DNA of 64,000 nt, taken from assembly GCF_021228235.1 (NCBI RefSeq), contig NZ_JAJQRG010000007.1, positions 124,001 through 188,000 on the forward strand. Direction: 5' to 3'. The notes beneath the pieces were generated by a model. It did no database searches. It saw only the letters and a program-made list of their open reading frames with translations, and had not been told where the DNA came from. The translations under genes and the position numbers were made by a program. Each line of letters begins with the position of its first letter. Position 1 is the stretch's first letter. Below are positions 1 through 9,417 of the stretch, in pieces. Source of the DNA: Pseudophaeobacter flagellatus (GTDB lineage Bacteria; Pseudomonadota; Alphaproteobacteria; Rhodobacterales; Rhodobacteraceae).

Positions 1-147
1 CCAGTTGACGGCTGGCCCACCTCCATGTGGATGATGTGGCGGCCCTTTTCTTCGGCCTGGCGGGCGGCCTCCATGACATCCATCACAATGAAGGGATCAA
101 CGTTTGACCGACTTGAGTTTCGCATGCTCATCTCCCATGGTGCGCGC

Positions 148-1500
148 ATGACTTTTGACCGTTTCTCCCGCCTGGCGTCAATCCCGACCCTGATGTTTTG
201 TGCCCTGCTGTATACCGCTGCCGCAGTGCAGGCGGCCTCTATCACCTTGTTGCGGGATGCGGATATCGAACAGGGCCTGTCTAGACTGGCTGCGCCTGTG
301 CTGCAGGCCGCCGGGTTGAATGCAAAACGGGTGCGTGTGTTGGTGGTGAACGATTCACAGTTCAGCGCCTTTGTCTTGGACAGCCGGACGATCTTTTTGC
401 ATTCTGGCCTGATCCTCAAAACCACCAGCCCCGAGATGCTGCAAGCGGTGATCGCCCATGAGGCGGCCCATATCAGCAATGGCCATCTGGCGCGGCGGAT
501 GCAGAACATGCGCTCTGCCGGATCGGCGGCGGGGCTTGGCTTGGCGCTTGCCGCCCTGGCCGCAGCGAGTGGCGCCCCCGAGGCCGCAGCGGGAATTGCC
601 ATTGGCAGCCAGACCTCTGCACTGCGGGGCTTTTTGTCCCATACCCGCGCCGAAGAATCCTCGGCTGATCGGGCAGCCGCCAGCTATCTCAAGGCGGCTG
701 GGATCAATCCCCAGGGGCTGATCGATGTGCACCAGCTCTTTGCCGGACAAGAGGTTCTGAGCGCCGCCCACCAGGATCCCTACATGCGTTCGCACCCGCT
801 TAGCCGGGATCGGATTCGCGCCGCCAAGGCCTTTGTTGCCGCGGCCGGTGCCGCCCCCGATCCCTCCCCGCAGGCAGACTATTGGTTTGCTCGGCTACGC
901 GGCAAGCTATCCGCCTTTACGCGCGCGCCGAAATGGAGCCTGCGTCGCGCCACGGGTGAGAGCCATAAAGACATCCAGCTGATGCGCGAAGCCATTGCCC
1001 ATCACCGACGCCGCGATCTGTCAAAGGCGCTGCGCGCGATCAATGGGACCCTGGCAATCCGGCCCAACGATGCCTTTTACCATGATCTTAAGGGGCAGAT
1101 TCTGTTTGAACACCGTAACTGGAACGCCGCCAAAAATAGTCTGGCACGGGCGGTGCAGCTGGCCCCGTCGGATGCGCTGCTTCTGGCCAACTATGGGCGG
1201 GCGCAGCTCGCCGCCGGAGCGCCCCGCCAAGCTCTGAAGACGATGGAAAAATCCCGCAATCTGGATTTTCGCAATACGCTTTTGCTGCGGGATATGTCAC
1301 AGGCCTATGCCAAGACCGGTCAAAACGGAATGGCAGCCTTGGTAACCGCCGAACGCTATGCCCTTGCCGGGCGTATGGAAGATGCAGGCCTGCATGCCAA
1401 ACGTGCCGCCGCCCTCTTGCCGCGTGGTTCTGCCACTTGGCGGCGGGCCCAGGATGTCTTGGTGGCCTATGAACAAAGTCAGAAAAGGAAACGACGATGA
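148..1500 (+). CDS. M48 family metalloprotease with TPR tail (BepA-like)
   Basis: Exported zinc protease of about 450 residues. An N-terminal hydrophobic stretch ending in an A-x-A-like site (VQAAS) looks like a signal peptide. The zinc motif HEAAH lies at about residues 104-108 and the third ligand region EESSAD at about 169-174, as in M48 peptidases. The C-terminal third has repeated helical TPR-like units (about 305-440). This layout matches periplasmic BepA/YfgC proteins that check outer-membrane protein assembly. I chose the ATG at 148 because it puts the signal peptide at the N-terminus; the frame is open further upstream. Its stop overlaps the start of the DsbA-like gene, so the two are probably co-translated. 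Confidence 0.85.
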   Translation: MTFDRFSRLASIPTLMFCALLYTAAAVQAASITLLRDADIEQGLSRLAAPVLQAAGLNAKRVRVLVVNDSQFSAFVLDSRTIFLHSGLILKTTSPEMLQAVIAHEAAHISNGHLARRMQNMRSAGSAAGLGLALAALAAASGAPEAAAGIAIGSQTSALRGFLSHTRAEESSADRAAASYLKAAGINPQGLIDVHQLFAGQEVLSAAHQDPYMRSHPLSRDRIRAAKAFVAAAGAAPDPSPQADYWFARLRGKLSAFTRAPKWSLRRATGESHKDIQLMREAIAHHRRRDLSKALRAINGTLAIRPNDAFYHDLKGQILFEHRNWNAAKNSLARAVQLAPSDALLLANYGRAQLAAGAPRQALKTMEKSRNLDFRNTLLLRDMSQAYAKTGQNGMAALVTAERYALAGRMEDAGLHAKRAAALLPRGSATWRRAQDVLVAYEQSQKRKRR

Positions 1501-2267
1501 AATCTCTCTCACGCGGGGTCACTGGGGCCACAACCGCCCTGGTACTGGGGCTGGGCAGCCTGCCGGCGCAGGCCTTTGATCTGGGTGCCATGTCCAAAGA
1601 TGAACGCGCGGCCTTTGGCGCAGAGGTGCGTGCCTATCTGATGGAAAACCCCAACGTCATCATTGAGGCCGTCAACCTGCTGGAACAACAGCAGGCCGCA
1701 CAAGAGGCCAACCGCGATGAAGCCATGGTCACGGCCAATATGGAAGCGCTGTACAATGACGGCTATTCTTGGGTTGGTGGCAACCCCGAAGGCGATATCA
1801 CCCTGGTCGAATTCATGGATTATCGCTGTGGCTATTGCCGCAAGGCCGCCCCCGAGGTTGCCAAGCTGTTGCAGACCGATGGGAACATCCGCTTGATCAT
1901 CAAGGAATTTCCCATCCTTGGCGAAGCCTCTGTCTTTGCCTCGCGCTTTGCGGTGGCGACCAAGCAGGTGGCGGGCGACGACGCCTATGAACAGGTGCAT
2001 GACGCCCTGATCGCGATGGGCGGAGAGCCCAACGAAATCACCCTTCGCCGCCTGGCCGACGGGCTCTCGCTGGATGCGGATGCGATTATCGCCGCAATGG
2101 ACACCGAGGCCGTCACAGAAGAGCTGCGCCGCACCCGCACCCTGGCGCAAAACCTGGCGATTTCGGGCACACCGACCTTTGTTCTGGGCGACCAGCTGCT
2201 GCGCGGCTACCTGCCGGCCGATCAGCTGAAAGCCATGGTCGACGAACAGCGTGAAGAAAACAGCTGA
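1497..2267 (+). CDS. DsbA family protein (periplasmic thiol oxidoreductase)
   Basis: 256-residue protein with a signal peptide (cleavage probably after PAQA), a helical lead region and a thioredoxin-fold domain. The active-site motif CGYC is at residues 111-114, and a cis-proline-like SGTPTFV segment lies near residue 220. This is the family of DsbA/Com1-type periplasmic disulfide oxidoreductases. The start ATG overlaps the stop of the M48 protease by 4 bases, a typical translationally coupled pair acting on envelope proteins. A rho-independent terminator follows directly. Confidence 0.88.
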   Translation: MKSLSRGVTGATTALVLGLGSLPAQAFDLGAMSKDERAAFGAEVRAYLMENPNVIIEAVNLLEQQQAAQEANRDEAMVTANMEALYNDGYSWVGGNPEGDITLVEFMDYRCGYCRKAAPEVAKLLQTDGNIRLIIKEFPILGEASVFASRFAVATKQVAGDDAYEQVHDALIAMGGEPNEITLRRLADGLSLDADAIIAAMDTEAVTEELRRTRTLAQNLAISGTPTFVLGDQLLRGYLPADQLKAMVDEQREENS

Positions 2268-2290
2268 TCGCTGCTGTATCAACAAAACAA

Positions 2291-2317
2291 AAGGGCGCTG
2301 GTCTGGCGCCCTTTTTA
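2291..2317 (+). terminator. Rho-independent terminator after the M48/DsbA operon
   Basis: An 8-bp perfect stem AAGGGCGC / GCGCCCTT with a 7-base loop is followed by a T run. It lies 23 bases after the DsbA-like stop codon and ends the rightward operon before convergent ispG. Confidence 0.85.
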
Positions 2318-2382
2318 GTACAATCCTTTGATTTCACGCAGGGCAAAGGCCCAAAGCCCCTGCCCCGTTACCCTGGCACGGA

Positions 2383-3513
2383 TCAGGCCTCGGCCGCCTG
2401 GGCGGCCTCTTCCGCGTCGAGGGCTGCGGCCTTCTTCTCTACCTCTTCGACGATATGGTCCACCATGGCGGCATTGCTCATCTTATGGCTGGCCTTGCCC
2501 GCCAGATAAACCATGCCAGAGCCAGCGCCGCCGCCGGTAAAGCCCACATCCGTCATCAGTGCCTCGCCCGGTCCGTTCACAACGCAGCCAATGATCGACA
2601 GGCTGAGAGGCGTGTGGATATGGGCCAGTCGCTCTTCCAGCGCTTCGACCGTCTTGATCACGTCAAACCCCTGGCGCGCACAGGACGGGCAAGAGATAAT
2701 GTTGACACCACGATGGCGCAGGCCAAGGGATTTGAGGATCTCAAATCCAACCTTGATCTCTTCGACTGGATCGGCCGACAGGCTGACGCGCAGGGTATCA
2801 CCAATGCCCATCCACAGCAGCTGACCCAGACCAATGGCTGATTTGATTGTCCCCGAGACAAAGCCGCCCGCCTCGGTAATGCCAAGATGGATCGGGGCAT
2901 CCGTGGCTTCGGCCAGTTGCTGATAGGCGGCGGCAGACATAAAGACATCTGAGGCTTTGACCGAAATTTTAAAGTTGTGAAAATCGTGATCTTCCAGGAT
3001 CTTGATGTGATCCAAACCGCTTTCGACCATGGCCGCGGGACAGGGTTCGCCGTATTTTTCCAGCAGGTGCTTTTCCAGCGACCCGGCGTTGACGCCAATA
3101 CGAATGGCGCAGTTGTGATCGCGCGCCGCCTTGATCACCTCGGCCACCCGCTTTTTATCGCCAATATTGCCCGGATTGATCCGCAGACAGGCAGCCCCGG
3201 CCTCGGCAGCCTCAATCCCGCGTTTATAGTGAAAGTGGATATCAGCCACGATCGGCACCGGGCTTTCTGCGACGATTTCTTTCAACGCCTTGGAAGAGGC
3301 CTCATCCGGGACCGAAACCCGCACCAGATCGGCCCCCGCTTCGGCGGCGGCCTGCACCTGGGCAATGGTGCCGGAAATATCGGTGGTCAGGGTATTGGTC
3401 ATTGTCTGCACCGCGATCGGCGCATCGCCGCCAATGGCCAGGTTGCCAACATGGATCTGGCGGCTTTTGCGGCGCTCGATATTGCGCCAGGGGCGAATGT
3501 GATTCATCGACAT
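2383..3513 (-). CDS. ispG: 4-hydroxy-3-methylbut-2-en-1-yl diphosphate synthase (IspG/GcpE)
   Basis: Converts MEcPP to HMBPP in the non-mevalonate isoprenoid pathway. The protein of about 375 residues has the N-terminal TIM-barrel start ([16 protein letters not shown], then QTMTNT) and the C-terminal iron-sulfur domain with the cysteine motifs [10 protein letters not shown] and CVVNGPGE that bind the [4Fe-4S] cluster. The start was placed at the ATG at 3513 (MSMNHIRPW), where homology begins; a second ATG at 3507 is possible. The C-terminus has an acidic, alanine-rich tail. It is transcribed leftward and convergent with the DsbA gene. Confidence 0.95.
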   Translation of the reverse strand: MSMNHIRPWRNIERRKSRQIHVGNLAIGGDAPIAVQTMTNTLTTDISGTIAQVQAAAEAGADLVRVSVPDEASSKALKEIVAESPVPIVADIHFHYKRGIEAAEAGAACLRINPGNIGDKKRVAEVIKAARDHNCAIRIGVNAGSLEKHLLEKYGEPCPAAMVESGLDHIKILEDHDFHNFKISVKASDVFMSAAAYQQLAEATDAPIHLGITEAGGFVSGTIKSAIGLGQLLWMGIGDTLRVSLSADPVEEIKVGFEILKSLGLRHRGVNIISCPSCARQGFDVIKTVEALEERLAHIHTPLSLSIIGCVVNGPGEALMTDVGFTGGGAGSGMVYLAGKASHKMSNAAMVDHIVEEVEKKAAALDAEEAAQAAEA

Positions 3514-3771
3514 GCAGACTGATCCCGGTTGATCCTCGTTACCGGTTAGATACGGGCTCCGCCCCGGCGCTGCAATGGGGCGACCAGCGGGCAAGCCCGG
3601 CAAAAGCAATTTCTTTTGGCCGAAAAGACCAAGCGCCCCTGTATGAAACAGATCAACAGGTGGGCAACACGGCACAGCCTAGCCCCGCGATCACAACAAA
3701 AAGATTTGGTTCGATGTCATCCAAAACCTGCGCAAAATCCCGGTAAGGGATCGGCACAGCTGCAAGGCGAT

Positions 3772-5028
3772 TTATTCGCTGGCAGGTTTCTGGGTTTGCA
3801 ATGACGCCACCATGGTGGCCAGGGCGCTGTTTTTCACATCCGCCAAGTCAGCCACTTCAAACCGATCCAGCACACCGTCAACCGAGAGGTCGATGTTCTT
3901 GCTAACCTGGCCACGATCGCCCACCGGGCCAAAATGATTGCCATTGACAGCAAAGTAAATCGCGCCGCTTTCGCCGGTGCGCAGTTTTGGCGCCTCTTCG
4001 GTAAGCGGCACTGTAAAGCTGTCTCCGGCGTTCATGATGGTTTCATAGATGACCGAGCCATCGGCGACAGTCACCTGCACCCAAGAGGGACGCACCGCAA
4101 CCATTTCAACCCCAGGAGAGACGGTTTCGACAACCTGCGGCACGCCAGCCCCGGCAGGGCCGCCGACTGGCAGGCTGGCATCCGCCAGCAGCACGCTGGG
4201 CAGTTCTTCGGGCACGGCAAAGTTACCCAGGCTGCGCGGATCAAGAGTTGCGATGGGGGCATCACGCGCGGTCAGAACCGGCACATCCAACGCCTGCGGA
4301 CGGTACAAACGATCCAGGGCCTCGGTCGCGGGGTCGCTGACAGCATTTGCCGCCGCCATCGCATCGCCAAGACGGCGCGCGGATTGCAGCGGGTCGACAT
4401 CAGCCAGAACCAGCGGCGTCTGCTCCACCGGGGCGAATTGCACCTGCTGCACCTCCTTCAGGATGCTCAGCCCGCCATAGCCAATACCGGCGATCAGGCC
4501 GGCAAGCACCAGCAAGGAACCGATAGCGCGCGGTTCAATATGGCTGAACACCCCGCCATCCGCCGGTGCAAAGGGGGTAGTTGGGGTGGTAAAGGCACCG
4601 CTGCCCAGACCACCACTGATGGTGATCGGGCTGGGCAGTGCTTTACGCGACGAGGCCTGAGAAGACATGCCATGCGCAACAGAAAAGCCGCTTTCGCGGC
4701 AAAACGTGTCAAAAGCGACCTCGGGATCCATATTCAGATAGCGCGCGTAAGAGCGCACATAACCGGCGATAAAGCCTGGCGTATCAAAAACGGAAGGTTC
4801 GGAATTTTCAATGGCAGCGACGTAAGAGGCTTTAATGCGGAGTTCGCGCTGCACGTCGAGCAGGGATTTCCCCATGGTCGCCCGCTCGCCACGCATCATA
4901 TCCCCGAGGCGCATCTCATAATCATCGAAGCTCTTCAGAGCAGGAATCTCTTCATGCTCCTTCGACTTGCGCAAAGTGAGGCGCCTCATCATGCCCGCTG
5001 TCCCATCATAGCCTGCCGCAATCGACAT
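3772..5028 (-). CDS. RodZ-like helix-turn-helix membrane protein (DUF4115)
   Basis: 418-residue protein: an N-terminal HTH_25-type domain (about 30-110, with GERATMGKSLLDVQ and AAIENSEP), a proline/alanine-rich linker, one membrane helix (about residues 170-190, LLVLAGLIAGIGYGG) and a C-terminal DUF4115 beta domain (about 315-400, WVQV...DGSVIYE). This is the build of RodZ, which links MreB to the cell-wall elongation machinery. The ATG at 5028 is the longest start; the paired ATGs near 4992 are an alternative. In Rhodobacteraceae this gene commonly precedes ispG, as here, with a 258-bp gap between the two that holds no convincing gene. Confidence 0.8.
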   Translation of the reverse strand: MSIAAGYDGTAGMMRRLTLRKSKEHEEIPALKSFDDYEMRLGDMMRGERATMGKSLLDVQRELRIKASYVAAIENSEPSVFDTPGFIAGYVRSYARYLNMDPEVAFDTFCRESGFSVAHGMSSQASSRKALPSPITISGGLGSGAFTTPTTPFAPADGGVFSHIEPRAIGSLLVLAGLIAGIGYGGLSILKEVQQVQFAPVEQTPLVLADVDPLQSARRLGDAMAAANAVSDPATEALDRLYRPQALDVPVLTARDAPIATLDPRSLGNFAVPEELPSVLLADASLPVGGPAGAGVPQVVETVSPGVEMVAVRPSWVQVTVADGSVIYETIMNAGDSFTVPLTEEAPKLRTGESGAIYFAVNGNHFGPVGDRGQVSKNIDLSVDGVLDRFEVADLADVKNSALATMVASLQTQKPASE

Positions 5029-5123
5029 CCCAAGATACTGACCGAATCACCCAGCGATTCAGCTGTACCTTTTCATTGAGTAAGACATAACACACTCAAC
5101 CGGTTTGAACACAAATCTGTGCT

Positions 5124-6359
5124 TTAACCGGCCAGTTCGGCACGATTCAGCGCACAATGCGCCCAAAGACTATCCATTGCCTGGACCAGATGGTCGATTT
5201 CTTTCGGCCCATGCACCGGCGAAGGGGTGAACCGCAGCCGTTCGGTGCCTCGTGGCACAGTTGGGTAATTGATCGGCTGCACGTATAGGCCGAACTCTGA
5301 CAGCAGCATATCGCTGAGTTTCTGGGTATGCACCGGATCGCCAACAATCACCGGCACGATATGGCTGCCGTGGTCGATGATCGGCAGGCCCAGACCTTTC
5401 AGCCGAAGCTTCAGCGCCTTGGCCAGCGCCTGATGTTCATCACGCAGTTCAGGATGCCCCTTGAGATAGGCCACCGAGGCCGCTGCCCCCGCTGCAACCG
5501 CAGGCGACAACGAGGTGGTGAAGATAAAGCCTGGCGCATAAGAGCGGATCGCATCGCACATTTTGGCCGAAGCCGCGATATAGCCGCCCATCACCCCATA
5601 GGCCTTGGCTAGGGTGCCGTTGATGATGTCGATACGGTGGGCCAGATTATCGCGTTCGGTCACGCCGCCACCGCGCGCCCCGTACAGGCCCACGGCATGC
5701 ACCTCGTCAATATAGGTCAGGGCACCAAATTCATCCGCCAGATCGCAGATCTCTTGAATTGGTCCGAAATCACCGTCCATGGAATAGACCGATTCAAAGG
5801 CGATCAGTTTTGGCGTTGCCGGATCGTCTGCCTCCAGCAACTGGCGCAGATGCGCCACGTCGTTGTGGCGAAAAACACGTTTGTCGCCGCCATTGCGGCG
5901 CACCCCTTCGATCATCGAGGCATGGTTCAGCGCATCAGAGTAGATGATCAGCCCCGGAAACAGCTTGGGCAGCGTCGACAGGGTGGCATCATTGGCAATA
6001 TAGGCCGAGGTGAACAACAGCGACGCCTCTTTGCCGTGCAAATCAGAAAGCTCTGCCTCTAGCCGTTTGTGATAGACCGTGGTCCCAGAGATATTGCGCG
6101 TCCCACCAGAGCCAGCCCCGGTGGCATCAATGGCGTCGTGCATCGCTTGCAACACGACGGGGTTCTGCCCCATGCCCAGATAGTCATTACCACACCAGAC
6201 CGTGATGTCCTGGCAGCTGCCATCCGGGCGGGTCCAGACGGCATGAGGAAACTGGCCATTTTTGCGCTCAATATCAATAAAGGTGCGATACCGCCCCTCT
6301 TCGTGAAGGCGATTAATGGCGGCATCAAGTTTCGCGGAATAGTCCACCGGCTTCTCCAT
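5124..6359 (-). CDS. hemA: 5-aminolevulinate synthase
   Basis: PLP enzyme of the C4 pathway that condenses glycine with succinyl-CoA to start tetrapyrrole synthesis, typical of alphaproteobacteria. At 411 residues it matches the usual length of about 405. Visible signatures are the start [15 protein letters not shown], the glycine-rich [15 protein letters not shown] segment, the [12 protein letters not shown] cofactor-binding stretch and the PLP lysine context [12 protein letters not shown]. The start ATG at 6359 is fixed by homology. An FnrL-like box lies 144-157 bp upstream, suggesting oxygen control. Confidence 0.96.
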   Translation of the reverse strand: MEKPVDYSAKLDAAINRLHEEGRYRTFIDIERKNGQFPHAVWTRPDGSCQDITVWCGNDYLGMGQNPVVLQAMHDAIDATGAGSGGTRNISGTTVYHKRLEAELSDLHGKEASLLFTSAYIANDATLSTLPKLFPGLIIYSDALNHASMIEGVRRNGGDKRVFRHNDVAHLRQLLEADDPATPKLIAFESVYSMDGDFGPIQEICDLADEFGALTYIDEVHAVGLYGARGGGVTERDNLAHRIDIINGTLAKAYGVMGGYIAASAKMCDAIRSYAPGFIFTTSLSPAVAAGAAASVAYLKGHPELRDEHQALAKALKLRLKGLGLPIIDHGSHIVPVIVGDPVHTQKLSDMLLSEFGLYVQPINYPTVPRGTERLRFTPSPVHGPKEIDHLVQAMDSLWAHCALNRAELAG

Positions 6360-6502
6360 AGCTATCTCAAGGCGCCGATCCGACAGCGCTGGCTGTGTAT
6401 CTGAAACGCAGTTGGCGGGTCGCAAACTCATGCAGATTAGTGAATAGGTACCAAATGCGTATCGTCTCTTCAAGCTGATAGGCCGCAAGACACATAACAA
6501 CT

Positions 6503-6516
6503 TTGATGTAGGTCAA
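6503..6516. promoter_or_regulatory. Putative FnrL/FNR box upstream of hemA
   Basis: TTGAT-GTAG-GTCAA fits the FNR consensus TTGAT-N4-ATCAA with one mismatch. It lies 144-157 bp upstream of the hemA ATG. hemA control by FnrL is known in Rhodobacter; its action here is inferred. Confidence 0.55.
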
Positions 6517-6801
6517 ATAAACCTATAGCAAACACCCGGCAAGAAGCTCAGCGCCCGCTTTCCCCCCTAAACCGGCAAATCCGCTGCGACAAAAGTTCCG
6601 AATGCAGCTGATTGGAAACCCAATGGGAGCATGATCGCTGCCGCAACCATTCCCCACAGCCCAAAGGGGGGAATCGCCGCCCCGCAGCACAGGGTGCACA
6701 ATCGCGCCAATCGCACAGGTCGGCAGATCTGGCCCCCGGCATTTGAGGCTGCTAGGGTCCGGGCATCACCTCTCAATTCCCACCAACTGCCGGAGAAAAC
6801 A

Positions 6802-8190
6802 ATGTCGCTGAATGACGTGCTTGATCGGATTGACACGGACCTTGACGCCGCCACCGAGCGCCTGCTGGAGCTGCTGCGCATCCAATCCATTTCCACTGAC
6901 CCCGCCTTCAAAGCCGACTGCGACAAGGCCGCCGATTGGCTGGTTGCAGATCTCAACAGCATCGGCATCCCGGCGCAGAAACGCCCCACCCCCGGCCACC
7001 CGATGGTGGTGGGCCATATCGGCGAAGAAAATACCAAAGCGCCGCATGTTCTGTTTTATGGCCACTATGACGTACAGCCGGTGGACCCGCTGAACCAGTG
7101 GACCACCCCACCCTTTGAGCCACAGCTGGAAGAGACGGAAAACGGCACCGTTATTCGCGGTCGCGGTGCCTCGGATGACAAGGGGCAGCTGATGACCTTT
7201 GTCGAGGCCTGCCGCGCATGGAAAGCGATCCATGGCTCGCTGCCCTGCCGCATCACCTTCTTCTTTGAAGGAGAGGAAGAAAGCGGCTCCCCCTCTCTGG
7301 TCCCCTTCATGAAAGAGCACGCCGCCGAGCTGAAGGCGGATCTGGCGCTGATCTGCGACACCTCGATGGTGTCGCGCGGGGTGCCGTCGATTGCCTCGCA
7401 GCTGCGCGGCATGGTCAAGGATGAATTCACCCTTGTCGGGCCACGCATCGACCTGCATTCTGGCCATTACGGCGGGCCGGGCCTGAACCCCCTGCGGGAA
7501 ATGTCACGCATCATCGCTTCTTTCTATGACGAAGACAGCGGTGCGGTTGCAGTTGAGGGCTTTTACGAGGGCGTCGAAAAGGTGCCAGCCGAACTGCTGC
7601 GCCAATGGGAGGCCTCGGGCTTTAACGCCAAGGATTACCTGAGCAACGCAGGCTATACCCAGGCCCACGGGGAAAAAGACTATACCATTTTGGAACAGCA
7701 ATGGGCCCGCCCGACGCTGGAAATCAACGGCATATGGGGCGGATATAACGGCGCGGGTTCCAAAACCGTGATCCCATCCGAAGCCCATTGCAAGATTACC
7801 TGCCGCCTGGTCGGCGACATGGACCCGGATGCCCTGCGCCAGAAGCTGCGCAAACATGTCGAAGCCCAGCTTAAACCGGACTGCAAGGTGGTCTGGAACA
7901 ACGATCTGGAAGGATCTCGCGCCTCGGTGATGGACATTTCCCGTCCCGAATTCGAAGCTGCCCGCGGTGCGCTGAGCGATGAATGGAACCGCGAAGCCGT
8001 CTTCTGCGGCATGGGCGGCTCCATCCCGATTGCGGGCTTCTTCAAGTCAATCCTGGGCATGGAATCGATGCTTGTCGGCTATGCCAACGAAGACGACGCG
8101 ATCCATTCACCAAATGAAAAATACGACCTCAAGAGCTTCCACAAAGGCGCGCGGTCCTGGGCGCGCATCCTGGATGCCTTGAGCAAATAA
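6802..8190 (+). CDS. M20 family dipeptidase/peptidase
   Basis: 462-residue zinc-dependent exopeptidase. The metal-binding motifs are in order: YGHYDVQPVDP (His/Asp), GRGASDDKG (bridging Asp), EGEEESGS (catalytic Glu), and ESMLVGYANEDDAIHSPNE near the C-terminus (metal His). A lid/dimer domain lies between. It resembles the M20 dipeptidase group common in Rhodobacterales that cleaves dipeptides or N-acyl amino acids; the substrate is not visible. The ATG at 6802 has the ribosome site GGAGA 6-8 bases upstream; the frame is open further upstream but without homology. Confidence 0.9.
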   Translation: MSLNDVLDRIDTDLDAATERLLELLRIQSISTDPAFKADCDKAADWLVADLNSIGIPAQKRPTPGHPMVVGHIGEENTKAPHVLFYGHYDVQPVDPLNQWTTPPFEPQLEETENGTVIRGRGASDDKGQLMTFVEACRAWKAIHGSLPCRITFFFEGEEESGSPSLVPFMKEHAAELKADLALICDTSMVSRGVPSIASQLRGMVKDEFTLVGPRIDLHSGHYGGPGLNPLREMSRIIASFYDEDSGAVAVEGFYEGVEKVPAELLRQWEASGFNAKDYLSNAGYTQAHGEKDYTILEQQWARPTLEINGIWGGYNGAGSKTVIPSEAHCKITCRLVGDMDPDALRQKLRKHVEAQLKPDCKVVWNNDLEGSRASVMDISRPEFEAARGALSDEWNREAVFCGMGGSIPIAGFFKSILGMESMLVGYANEDDAIHSPNEKYDLKSFHKGARSWARILDALSK

Positions 8191-8389
8191 CGACAATCAG
8201 GAGGGGCCGCCACGTCGGCCCCTCTGCCACGGGCGCCCCGGCTGCGCCGCGCCAAAGTGCTCGCGCATCTCCTGCGGGCAAAATTATGTGCGTAACTCGC
8301 CCGAAACCCTGCTCGCTTTAAGACTTGCTTAGCCAGATCTTGCGAGACTGAGCAGGAACATTACGGTCCTTTGCGAATGGAGACACACA

Positions 8390-8611
8390 ATGCCGCATAG
8401 TAAATTCAAACGTCCTGCTGGTTTTGAAGGCATCCAAAGCGATCCAGAAGAAAGCTACCGCGCGGGCTATCAACACGGGGTGCGGGTCATGTTGCGCCAC
8501 CTGGAAGCACAGCCCGCGCCAGACATGGAGCGCCTGACACAGTGGGTTAACTCAGAATTGACCGCCTGGCGCCACGATACCCAGGCCGAGCCCACGCCCC
8601 CAGCCCCCTAA
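8390..8611 (+). CDS. Small hypothetical protein
   Basis: 73 residues, hydrophilic, no membrane segment. GGAGA precedes the ATG by 7 bases and a strong terminator follows 38 bases after the stop, so it looks like a real monocistronic gene. The sequence (FKRPAGFEGIQ..., RAGYQHGVRVML) contains no motif I can name. The stretch EESYRAGYQHGV may be a helix. Function unknown. Confidence 0.65.
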   Translation: MPHSKFKRPAGFEGIQSDPEESYRAGYQHGVRVMLRHLEAQPAPDMERLTQWVNSELTAWRHDTQAEPTPPAP

Positions 8612-8648
8612 GCCCGGCAACGGCCATGATGCGGTAAATCAGATAGTT

Positions 8649-8674
8649 CAGCCCCCGCTCGGGGCTGTTTGCCT
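8649..8674 (+). terminator. Rho-independent terminator
   Basis: CAGCCCC / GGGGCTG stem of 7 bp with a CGCTC loop, followed by a partial T tract. It lies 38 bases downstream of the small gene. Confidence 0.7.
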
Positions 8675-8704
8675 ATTTAGGGCCTCGCCGCTCAGCGCCC
8701 CGAT

Positions 8705-8732
8705 TGTGCAGTATCCAATGTGCAGTATCCAA
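8705..8732. repeat. Two tandem 14-bp repeats
   Basis: The 14-mer TGTGCAGTATCCAA occurs twice back to back between the terminator and the tRNA-Asp array. No function is apparent. Confidence 0.6.
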
Positions 8733-8797
8733 AATGGACGTCGCTTCCGGTGCGGTATTCGCCGCAAGAAAATGATATTTTAATCTGTGTTGAAAAG

Positions 8798-8874
8798 TGG
8801 CGCGGTTGACGGGGCTCGAACCCGCGACCCCCGGCGTGACAGGCCGGTACTCTAACCAGCTGAGCTACAACCGC
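8798..8874 (-). tRNA. tRNA-Asp (anticodon GTC), copy 1
   Basis: 77 nt including encoded CCA. The acceptor stem GCGGTTG/CAACCGC, the D arm, the anticodon stem CCGGC/GCCGG with loop CTGTCAC (anticodon GTC) and a TTCGA T-loop are all present. It is the most downstream of three identical copies. Confidence 0.97.
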
Positions 8875-8916
8875 GCATCTATGCCTTTTCAGGCGGCCCA
8901 AAGGGCATAAGGAAAG

Positions 8917-8993
8917 TGGCGCGGTTGACGGGGCTCGAACCCGCGACCCCCGGCGTGACAGGCCGGTACTCTAACCAGCTGAGCTACAACCGC
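8917..8993 (-). tRNA. tRNA-Asp (anticodon GTC), copy 2
   Basis: Identical in sequence to copy 1, including the 3' CCA. It is separated from copy 1 by 42 bp and from copy 3 by 80 bp, and is probably co-transcribed with them. Confidence 0.97.
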
Positions 8994-9073
8994 GCATTTT
9001 CCTTCTTCTGTGGCTTGCGCCACATTCCCCATCCGGAGCGGGATTTGATATGCCCAAATCAGACAGGCAGCAG

Positions 9074-9150
9074 TGGCGCGGTTGACGGGGCTCGAACCCG
9101 CGACCCCCGGCGTGACAGGCCGGTACTCTAACCAGCTGAGCTACAACCGC
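9074..9150 (-). tRNA. tRNA-Asp (anticodon GTC), copy 3
   Basis: Third identical copy and the first to be transcribed. The unrelated spacers on either side show that the genes, not one long segment, are what is conserved. Confidence 0.97.
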
Positions 9151-9417
9151 GTGCTGCCCATCCAGCATCGCTGCTGAATGTTGGGCTGTAATATTCCCAG
9201 CACTCGGGGATCGTCAAGCGGTGTTTTGGCATTTTCTCCGCTTTGGTCGAAAAAAATAGCCAAAACATCCTAACTATTTGATTTTCATAACTTCGATTGC
9301 GCCTACCCTGACCGGCAGAACCATTTCAGATGCGCTTGCCCAGAATCGGGCACAGCCGCACAGCGGCGCTGGTCGGGATTTGCCAATCCGGGAACGGCCT
9401 GATGCAGCAAGAGCCGA

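Noticed and set aside
3934-5079. 381-codon plus-strand frame opposite the RodZ-like gene
   Set aside because: It is the complementary shadow of a well-supported gene and has no motif or ribosome site.
8916-9131. Protein frames across the tRNA-Asp genes
   Set aside because: They are antisense or sense readings of tRNA sequence (the familiar LTGLEPATPGVTG false protein) and have no ribosome site.
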